Source: Sphingobium jiangsuense | Lineage (GTDB): Bacteria; Pseudomonadota; Alphaproteobacteria; Sphingomonadales; Sphingomonadaceae | Length of the DNA: 64,000 nucleotides | Assembly: GCF_014196495.1 (NCBI RefSeq) | Contig: NZ_JACIDT010000008.1 | Location: forward strand, 173,291 to 237,290 | Reading direction: 5' to 3' | In this document: positions 57,753 through 64,000 of the stretch, piece after piece | Layout: each line of letters opens with the position of its first letter | Position numbering within the stretch: position 1 is the first letter of the stretch | The notes under the pieces: model-generated | Databases searched by the model: none | Told to the model about the DNA's origin: nothing | The model's input: the letters and a program-made list of their open reading frames with translations, nothing else | Program-made: the position numbers and the translations under genes

Positions 57753-60164
57753 TCAGTTCTTCACCGTAAGCTGGACGCCGACCGACCGGCCCCGCTCCAC
57801 CAGGCTGAGGACGCTGCCGTCCGCGCCCGGCACGCCCAGCCGGTAGCTGCTCGTCGCGACATTGGTGAGGTTGCGGCCGATGACCGCCAGTTCCCACCGG
57901 CGATCGGCCGGGCCATAGCCCAGGCGCAGATCATATTTGCGGAACGCCTTCTGCCGGAACAGGTCGTCGGCCGTCGCCGTCATGAAATAGGCGGAGCTGA
58001 AATTCACGACCGGGCTGGCGCGGAATTCATTGCCCCCCGCTGCGGCAACGGTGAAATCCATGCCGACGCTGCCGCTCCACTTCGCCGCATAGGCGCGGCG
58101 CTTGCCGGACAGGTCCTGTATCCCGCCATTGGCTTCGCAGACGGTCAGCGACGGATCGGCGGCGCTCGGCTGATATTGCGACAGCTTGGTGCATTCGCCG
58201 TTCTTGTAGTCGGTATAGGTCGCATCCAGATAAGCGAGGTCGGCGCTCAGCCGGACGCCCTGCGCGATCTTCCAGCCCACGCCCACTTCCACGCCCTGCG
58301 AGCGCGCGCCCGCGGCATTGGTGATGCTCGACGCAAGGTTGGAATCGAAGGTGGTTTCCTGCAATCCCTTGTAATCCATGCGGAACGCCGCAAGGTTCAG
58401 CGTCAGCGCGCGGTCGAGGAACGATCCCTTCAGGCCGATTTCATAGGCGTTGACGGTTTCCGGGCCGAACACGCTGGGCGAGGAGCTGGTGGAATAGCCG
58501 CCCGCCTTGAACCCCTTGCTGTAGGTGGCGTAGAGCATCACGTCGTCGGTCGCGTCCAGCTGCACGCCCACCGAGGGCATGAACTTGTTGTCATGCACCT
58601 TGTTGGTCGCGAAATCGCCGGTGGTGCAGCCCATGATGAGGCAGGCGGCGATCGGCAGCGGCAGCTGGCCCACCGGCGTCGCCAGATCATAGGGCACGAG
58701 GCTCTCCGCCACGCCGTTCTCGCTCGACCCGATCACCAGATAGCGATGCGCCTTCTTGGTCACGTCCGTATAGCGGCCGCCCAGATTGATGCGGACGCGC
58801 TCGACCGGCCGGATCGTCAGCGAGGCGAAGGCCGAGAAGCTGTTTTCCCGCTGCGTCGAATAGGGCGCGCCGGTCAGCGCATAGCTGGCGTCGAAACCGG
58901 GATAGTCGCCGAACACCGTCTCGACCAGCGCCGGGAAGGACGGGAAGAGGCCGGGATTGAAGAAGAAGCCCGCCTGCGTCTCGTAATAGAGCTTCCCATG
59001 CTGGTAATAGCCGCCGAAGGCATATTCCAGCGTGCCGCCGGTTTCCGATTCGAAGCGGATTTCCTGGCTGAAGAACTTGTATGTCTCCTTCGCCTCGATC
59101 GGGAACGGATCATGGCCGCTGGCGGTCGGATAGGCGACCGGGATCAGCGGCTGGCGCTGCTTCACCTTCATGTCGCTATAGGCGGTGATGGTGCGGATCG
59201 TGCCCGGCCCGACGTCGAAATTGTTGGTCAACGCGGTTTCGAAGAAATCGAAGCGGGAATAACTGGGCAACGACTGGCTGTTAAAGTCGAGCTTCGTGTC
59301 CAGATCGGGATTGGCCGCCAGCATCGCCGCGCAGACGCTGGACGACGGGAACGGCGCGGCCGCCGGGCAATGGGTCAACTGGAACGGCGCATAATCCTCG
59401 ATGCGCGAGCGCGCCCGGTCGACGCGCAGGTCGGTCGTCCAGTTGTCGGAAGGCTTCCAGCGCAGCGAAACCCGCCCCTGGACGCTGTTGTCGTGCGGGC
59501 CGTGGCTGCCGTCGGGCAGGTCCACAAAGCCCTCCATCCCCGAAACGCGGATCGCCGCGCGGCCGCTCAGCGTCGCGGTCAGCGGCACGGTGGCGCCGCC
59601 TTCGAAATTATATTCGCCGTCCGACAGGCCGTAGAGGCCGCTCGCATTATAGTCGAAGCTGTCTCCCGGCTTGCGCGTGGTGATGCTGAGCGCGCCGGCG
59701 CTGGCGTTCGCCCCGAAGAAGGTGGTCTGCGGCCCCTTCAATATCTCGACGCGGTCGACATCGAACAGCGCCGTCATCGTCGTGCGCGACCGGCTGCGGT
59801 AGACGCCGTCGGCGAAGGTCGCGACCGCCTGCTCGAAACCGGGATTCTCGCCGGACCCCACGCCCCGGACGTTGATGGAATTGACCAGCGACCCGGTGGT
59901 GATGCGCACATTGGCGACGCGGCTCGACACGTCCTGCAAGGTACGGATGCCCTGCTGTTCCAGTTGCGCGCCCGAAACGACCGAAACGGAAACCGGCACG
60001 TCCTGCAATCTCTGCTCGCGCCCCTGCGCGGTGACGATGATGTCCGGGATGGCCTGCGCGTCATTGGCCCGGTCGTCTTCGGCGGCGGCGACGGCCGGCC
60101 CCGCGACCATGGCGAGCGCGAGCGCGGACACTGATATGCATTGGTGGACGAAATATACCCGCAT
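57753..60164 (-). CDS. TonB-dependent outer-membrane receptor
   Basis: 803 residues, ATG 60164 behind GGGAGAGGA. Signal peptide to about residue 26 (GPAVAAAED), TonB-box/plug start IPDIIVTAQGREQRLQDVP, plug with INVRGVGSGENPG and LKGPQTTFFGANASAGALSI, long barrel, C-terminal VGVQLTVKN. It probably imports the aromatic substrate of this region. It heads the leftward operon containing SMP-30, flavoprotein and cytochrome, separated from them by the hairpin at 57715. The 189-bp gap 60165-60353 in front should hold its promoter. Confidence 0.88.
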   Translation of the reverse strand: MRVYFVHQCISVSALALAMVAGPAVAAAEDDRANDAQAIPDIIVTAQGREQRLQDVPVSVSVVSGAQLEQQGIRTLQDVSSRVANVRITTGSLVNSINVRGVGSGENPGFEQAVATFADGVYRSRSRTTMTALFDVDRVEILKGPQTTFFGANASAGALSITTRKPGDSFDYNASGLYGLSDGEYNFEGGATVPLTATLSGRAAIRVSGMEGFVDLPDGSHGPHDNSVQGRVSLRWKPSDNWTTDLRVDRARSRIEDYAPFQLTHCPAAAPFPSSSVCAAMLAANPDLDTKLDFNSQSLPSYSRFDFFETALTNNFDVGPGTIRTITAYSDMKVKQRQPLIPVAYPTASGHDPFPIEAKETYKFFSQEIRFESETGGTLEYAFGGYYQHGKLYYETQAGFFFNPGLFPSFPALVETVFGDYPGFDASYALTGAPYSTQRENSFSAFASLTIRPVERVRINLGGRYTDVTKKAHRYLVIGSSENGVAESLVPYDLATPVGQLPLPIAACLIMGCTTGDFATNKVHDNKFMPSVGVQLDATDDVMLYATYSKGFKAGGYSTSSSPSVFGPETVNAYEIGLKGSFLDRALTLNLAAFRMDYKGLQETTFDSNLASSITNAAGARSQGVEVGVGWKIAQGVRLSADLAYLDATYTDYKNGECTKLSQYQPSAADPSLTVCEANGGIQDLSGKRRAYAAKWSGSVGMDFTVAAAGGNEFRASPVVNFSSAYFMTATADDLFRQKAFRKYDLRLGYGPADRRWELAVIGRNLTNVATSSYRLGVPGADGSVLSLVERGRSVGVQLTVKN

Positions 60165-60353
60165 TAATCCTCTCCCTATTGTCGGGTAAAGGAGAATGCC
60201 TCTCCTTTCCCTTTTTATGGTCGTCTCCTTCAGGGGTATCCCTTCCAGATGGTAAGAAAAATATGTGTCAATTGGTAGTATGTTCGTTACTGCCTTGGCG
60301 GGATGACCGGAAATCCGGCCTTTGCGCCATCGGCACGTCGGCCGCGAAGGGGA

Positions 60354-61832
60354 TCACCCCGCCTTCACCGCCGCCCGGTCCAGCTCTTCCTGCGGCACCC
60401 ACCAGCCATGGATCTGCGGACGCAGCCGGAACGGCAGCTTCACCCTGGCGATCGCTCCGCCCTTTATGTTGCCCGCCTCCACGAACCACAGTTCGGAAGA
60501 CATGGTGGAATGGGTATCCACCACCGCCGCCAGCCAGCCTTCATGCGCCGGATCGCGCGCCGGGATATGGATCGGTTCGTTGATGGACCGGTCGGGGCCG
60601 AGAGCCAGCGCCTCGCTTTCCCCGCTGCCGACATGGACGCGGATCAGCGTGTTGAACCCGGCCCCGACCACGCTGTGCGTGACCGGTGGGCCAACCGCCG
60701 GATCATAGCAGGCATAATAGCCTATCTCATAGGGGCGGCACTGGTCCTTCGCGGCCGTGCGCGACATGTCGCCGGGCGGGCCGATGACGCGCTCCGTCCA
60801 GCCCTTGTCGAGATCGTTCATGTCCAGCGTCCAGCGGCACAGGGACGCGCGCATCTCCGCCGGGCTGGCGTCTACGCCGGATGCCTCGCGGATGAACGGA
60901 AAGATGTTGGATTCCATCACGTTGAGGTCCAGATGCACAAGGCTGGACCCGGACGCCCGCTCATCGAAGCCGTTCATCATATGATAGGCGGACAGGCCGT
61001 TGGGGCCTTTCACCCACCGCATTTCCTCCACCTTGCCGTAACGCGGCATGATGCCGATCCAGGTCGGCTGGTCGTTATGATGCACCCAGTGCGGCCCGCC
61101 CGCCTTGATCCGGTCGAGATCGGCGATGGTCGGGAAGACGGGGAACAGCGCATAATTCTCCGTCACCACGAAATCGTGCAGCATCGCGCAATAGGGCGCC
61201 TCGAACCATTGCTCGGAAACCAGATTGCCGTCCCGGTCCGCGATGCAATAGGCGACGTCGCGCGTCGCCAGCCCGCCCGCCTCATAGCCGAAGAAGAACA
61301 TTTCCCCGCTGCCCGGATCGATCCGCACATGGGCGGTCATCGTCCGCGACCTGAGTTGGCCGTGATAATCCCACTTGCCGATGGTCTCCAGCGTCAGCGG
61401 GTCCACCTCATAGGCCGGGCCGTCCTCCTTCGTCAGGAACAGGCGCCCGCCATGCCAGATCGGCGTGGTATTGGCGACGGTACGCTCCACCCCCAATACT
61501 TCGGGATCGTCCGTATAGGGGTTGCGATAGGCGCCGAACAACGCCCTGTTCGCCTGTTTTTCGGCAAGATACCGATCCGTTTCGATATAGCGGATGGCGA
61601 AATCGACCCGGTTGCCGCGAATCAGGAAGCGGCCGATCATCCCGTCGCCGGAAATATAGGTGTCCTTTTCTATGAAGGGCGGGAAACCGGGGTCGGGCAC
61701 CGCGCGGAAGAAGGCTCCATTGATCTCATCTGGTATGGTTCCTTCGACCTCCAGATTATAATCGCACCATTCCACCCCTATCGGTTCATTAAACCCTTTA
61801 AAATCAAACGAATCAGGCCAATTTTTTGCCAT
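60354..61832 (-). CDS. Carotenoid oxygenase family dioxygenase (lignostilbene / isoeugenol-type)
   Basis: 492 residues, seven-bladed propeller with a non-haem Fe(II) held by four His: TAHVRIDP (about 165), MLHDFVVTEN (about 218), YHMMNGFDE (about 283) and QIHGWW (about 475), all present. Bacterial members of this length cleave the C=C bond of stilbenes (lignostilbene dioxygenase, NOV1) or of isoeugenol to give aromatic aldehydes. Carotenoid substrates are less likely next to phenol-oxidising genes. ATG 61832 behind AGGATGGGG. Divergent from the GMC oxidoreductase. Confidence 0.87.
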   Translation of the reverse strand: MAKNWPDSFDFKGFNEPIGVEWCDYNLEVEGTIPDEINGAFFRAVPDPGFPPFIEKDTYISGDGMIGRFLIRGNRVDFAIRYIETDRYLAEKQANRALFGAYRNPYTDDPEVLGVERTVANTTPIWHGGRLFLTKEDGPAYEVDPLTLETIGKWDYHGQLRSRTMTAHVRIDPGSGEMFFFGYEAGGLATRDVAYCIADRDGNLVSEQWFEAPYCAMLHDFVVTENYALFPVFPTIADLDRIKAGGPHWVHHNDQPTWIGIMPRYGKVEEMRWVKGPNGLSAYHMMNGFDERASGSSLVHLDLNVMESNIFPFIREASGVDASPAEMRASLCRWTLDMNDLDKGWTERVIGPPGDMSRTAAKDQCRPYEIGYYACYDPAVGPPVTHSVVGAGFNTLIRVHVGSGESEALALGPDRSINEPIHIPARDPAHEGWLAAVVDTHSTMSSELWFVEAGNIKGGAIARVKLPFRLRPQIHGWWVPQEELDRAAVKAG

Positions 61833-61851
61833 ATCCCCATCCTGTTCCTGT

Positions 61852-61903
61852 GATTTTCCCGCCTGTAGTCCTCGGAAAATCTATCATCCCGATGCGATTT
61901 TCC
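61852..61903. promoter_or_regulatory. Repeated GATTTTCC words in the divergent promoter
   Basis: GATTTTCC at 61852-61859, its complement GGAAAATC at 61874-61881 and GATTTTCC again at 61896-61903; the last two form an 8-bp perfect inverted repeat. All lie in the 197-bp gap between the dioxygenase and GMC genes, so a shared regulator site is plausible. Which regulator is unknown. Confidence 0.45.
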
Positions 61904-62029
61904 ACGGGTTGATGTTGTCATTTGTTAGCATTATATCTCGCAACAGCAAGGCAATGGTCAAGAGCAAAAACCGCCTTCACCCAGAAAACAAAATCCGCGA
62001 TCGTGGCGGCATGGAGGGAGAGAAGCAGC

Positions 62030-63649
62030 ATGGAAGACAGAAACGCGCCGGATATCATCGTCATAGGCGGCGGGTCGGCGGGCTGCGCCGTCGCGGGGCG
62101 GCTGGCGGAAAAAGGCGATGTTTCCGTGCTGCTGGTCGAGGCAGGCGGCGAGAAGCCGACAGTGCACACCCGCATTCCGGCGATGGTTTCCCAACTGGTG
62201 ATGAACCCCGCCTATGACTGGATCCTGCCGGTCGAGCCCGACGCCTCGATCAACGGCCGCGCGGACCCGTGGCCGGCGGGCAAATGGCTGGGCGGCGGCA
62301 GCGCGATCAACGGCATGATGTATATTCGCGGCCACGCGCACGACTATGACCGATGGGCCGAGCTGGGGGCGAAAGGCTGGGGCTATGAGGATGTCCTCCC
62401 CTATTTCCGCCGCATGGAAAGCAACCCGCGCGGCGGCGGCTTTCACGGGCAGGCGGGGCCGATGCGCATATCGGAAAGCCGGTTGCGCTACCCCGTCACC
62501 GACGCCTGGATCGAAAGCGCGGTGCGCGCGGGCATAGCCCGCTGCCCCGACCTCAACGGCGACGGACGCGCCGCCGAGGGCGTGGATCACGTCCAGATGT
62601 CGCAATATGAAGGCCGCCGGTGGAGCGCCGCCGACGGCTATATCCGCAATCGCGATTTCGGCGGCCGCCTGCGCATCCTGTCCCGCCGCCGCGTGTGCCG
62701 CATCCTCATCGAGAACGGCAGGGCCTGCGGCGTCGAAATGGCGGAGCCGGACGGCCGCCGCACGACCATCCGCTCGCGCCACGGCGTCGTCCTCTCCGCC
62801 GGGACCATGGGCTCGCCCAAATTGCTGCTGCTGTCCGGCATAGGGCCGGAACGCCATCTTCGCGAAATCGGCGTGCCGGTGATCAGAGACCTGCCGGGCG
62901 TCGGGGAAAATCTTCAGGATCATGTGGGCGTCACGGTGGCCTGGGCGGTCCGGTCCCGCACGCTCAATTCGGAGATTCGCGGCCTCGGCATGCCCAAAGC
63001 GGCGGCGCAATATCTGCTGGCGAAAACCGGCCTGCTGACCACCGCCATCGCCCACGCCCAGGCAATGATCCGCACCCGCCCGGAAGAGCCCGCCCCCAAT
63101 ATCCAGCTGGCCTTCAGCCCCTTTTCCTTCGACATCGCCGAAGATGGCCGGCGCAGCCTGCCCAGGCAGTCCTCCGTCAGCATGCTGGTCTGCGCGCTGC
63201 ACCCCAGGTCGCGCGGCAGGCTGTCGCTGCGCTCGGCCGATCCGAACGACCCGCCGCGTATCGAGCATCAGCTACTGGGGCATGACGATGATCTCCAACA
63301 GATTATCGAGGGGATCGAGGCGGCGCGCGCAATCATGGCCCAGCCGCCGCTCGCGCAGGATGTGCTGGAGGAGATGAAGCCCGGCGCGGCAACCGGCGAC
63401 ACGGCGCTGCGGGATTTCATCCGCGCGAACGCCATTTCCTGCTTCCACCAGATCGGAACCTGCCGGATGGGCGAGGACGATGGGGCGGTCACCGGCCCCG
63501 ACCTCCGGCTTCACGGGGTGGACGGGCTGTGGGTCGCGGATTGCTCGGTCGCGCCTTCGCTGGTGGGCGCCAACACCAATGCGACGGCGATCATGATCGG
63601 CGAAAAGGGCGCGGACCATATCCATGCCGCGATCGCCGCGCGGGGGTAG
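62030..63649 (+). CDS. GMC-family flavin oxidoreductase (alcohol/choline dehydrogenase-like)
   Basis: 539 residues. FAD motif GGGSAGCAVAGRLAE near 13; GMC signature 1 LGGGSAINGMMYIRGH near 86; signature 2 LSAGTMGSPKLLLLSGIGP near 262; catalytic His in SCFHQIGTCRMG and the second conserved stretch GANTNATAIMIGEKGAD at the end. It oxidises a primary alcohol to an aldehyde. ATG 62030 has GGAGGGAGAG upstream; a longer in-frame reading from 61922 would begin in the promoter. Downstream lies a leftward aldehyde dehydrogenase, which would use its product. Confidence 0.88.
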   Translation: MEDRNAPDIIVIGGGSAGCAVAGRLAEKGDVSVLLVEAGGEKPTVHTRIPAMVSQLVMNPAYDWILPVEPDASINGRADPWPAGKWLGGGSAINGMMYIRGHAHDYDRWAELGAKGWGYEDVLPYFRRMESNPRGGGFHGQAGPMRISESRLRYPVTDAWIESAVRAGIARCPDLNGDGRAAEGVDHVQMSQYEGRRWSAADGYIRNRDFGGRLRILSRRRVCRILIENGRACGVEMAEPDGRRTTIRSRHGVVLSAGTMGSPKLLLLSGIGPERHLREIGVPVIRDLPGVGENLQDHVGVTVAWAVRSRTLNSEIRGLGMPKAAAQYLLAKTGLLTTAIAHAQAMIRTRPEEPAPNIQLAFSPFSFDIAEDGRRSLPRQSSVSMLVCALHPRSRGRLSLRSADPNDPPRIEHQLLGHDDDLQQIIEGIEAARAIMAQPPLAQDVLEEMKPGAATGDTALRDFIRANAISCFHQIGTCRMGEDDGAVTGPDLRLHGVDGLWVADCSVAPSLVGANTNATAIMIGEKGADHIHAAIAARG

Positions 63650-63721
63650 CGCCTTGAGCTAGGCCATCACCGTGCTCTCAGCCATTTGCGGGCATAGAAA
63701 CCTGTTTCGGCAAAAAACAAT

Positions 63722-63830
63722 CCGTTCGGGCTGAGCTTGTCGAAGCCCTGTCCTCTCTTCCTTGCCCCAAAGAGAAAAGCAGCCGTTGGGCTTCGCCCGC
63801 CCTTCGGGTCGACAGGCTCAGCCCGAACGG
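63722..63830. repeat. Sphingomonad intergenic inverted repeat (REP-like)
   Basis: CCGTTCGGGCTGAGCTTGTCGA at 63722-63743 and its reverse complement with one mismatch at 63809-63830, arms facing each other. Additional short inverted pieces (GGGCTTCGCCCGCCCTTCGGG) stand before the right arm. This word is common between genes in sphingomonads. The 234-bp gap shows no gene. Confidence 0.7.
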
Positions 63831-63883
63831 GGATGGGGACGAGGTGGGAAGAATGTTCGCTCCCCACCCCGTCCATCCCGCCC

Positions 63884-64000
63884 TCAGATTTGGGAAGGCA
63901 TGCCGTCGAGGAGGATGGTTTTGGTTTCGAGGAAGGGGGCCAGGCCCTCGACCCCGCCCTCGCGGCCGATGCCCGATTGCTTGAAGCCGCCGAAGGGCAG
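63884..64000 (-). CDS. Aldehyde dehydrogenase, C-terminal end (continues beyond window)
   Basis: 38 codons reading leftward to TGA 63884-63886: [16 protein letters not shown], then [18 protein letters not shown]. PFGGxKxSGxGRE and the terminal ET(K) are characteristic of the ALDH superfamily. The active site lies outside the window. It would oxidise the aldehyde made by the GMC oxidoreductase or the dioxygenase. Confidence 0.85.
   Translation of the reverse strand: MPFGGFKQSGIGREGGVEGLAPFLETKTILLDGMPSQI

Noticed and set aside
1..64000. tRNA, rRNA, riboswitch or phage attachment site
   Set aside because: Looked for by eye (CCA ends, T-loop words, long direct repeats) and none was convincing; a covariance-model search (tRNAscan-SE, Rfam) would be needed to exclude them.

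Overview
The window looks like a chromosomal or large-plasmid catabolic region of a sphingomonad (Alphaproteobacteria, Sphingomonadales; Sphingobium/Novosphingobium/Sphingopyxis type). The basis is high GC content, three large TonB-dependent receptors with plug sequences of the 'IIVTAQ.R' kind, dense acyl-CoA catabolic operons, and at 63.7-63.8 kb an inverted repeat built on CCGTTCGGGCTGAGC..TGTCGA, a repeat common between sphingomonad genes. The genus cannot be fixed from the sequence alone. No tRNA, rRNA or CRISPR array was seen.

Region 1 (1-36992) is one large acyl-CoA catabolic island in several divergent operons. It holds two Baeyer-Villiger-type flavin monooxygenases (2754 and 35214), a ThDP-dependent C-C lyase/ligase, an E1 alpha/beta pair with a stand-alone lipoyl domain, three acyl-CoA dehydrogenases (one lacking its middle domain), two enoyl-CoA hydratases, a split MFE-2 (SDR plus hydratase-2), a degenerate KAS III/HMGS-DUF35 protein beside an SCP2-type thiolase, an HMG-CoA-lyase-like enzyme, two CaiB-family enzymes (one very like 2-methylfumaryl-CoA isomerase), an ACAD10/11-type kinase, an acyl-CoA ligase, two TonB receptors and two MFS transporters. 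The palindrome TTGCATGCAA, exact or with one mismatch, occurs in the five promoter regions of this island and was not seen in other intergenic regions. A GntR/FCD regulator is encoded inside it (15244-16017). I infer a self-regulated regulon for import and beta-oxidation-like breakdown of a hydrophobic cyclic or branched ketone, lactone or terpenoid; the substrate is not determined. Two genes are damaged: a frameshifted SDR at the left edge and an internally deleted aldehyde dehydrogenase before the CoA transferase.

Region 2 (36993-48118) is bounded by transposase remnants, IS256-like at 37021 and IS5-like before 48003. Between them lie a 2130-residue autotransporter with degenerate tandem repeats and glycine-rich passenger segments, and an AraC regulator divergent from a TTC38-like TPR protein, an MFS transporter and a DUF2938-like membrane protein.

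Region 3 (48119-64000) starts with a VapBC-type toxin-antitoxin pair and a MarR regulator. An aromatic/phenylpropanoid-type catabolic set follows: SDR, a TetR regulator divergent from a 4-HPA 3-hydroxylase-family enzyme, MFS, a small Tat-type protein, a lipoprotein cytochrome c, a 4-cresol dehydrogenase/vanillyl-alcohol-oxidase-like flavoprotein, an SMP-30 protein, a TonB receptor, a carotenoid-oxygenase-family dioxygenase of the lignostilbene/isoeugenol type, a GMC oxidoreductase and the C-terminus of an aldehyde dehydrogenase. Together these fit side-chain oxidation and C=C cleavage of a 4-hydroxyphenyl-type compound, with aldehydes as intermediates.
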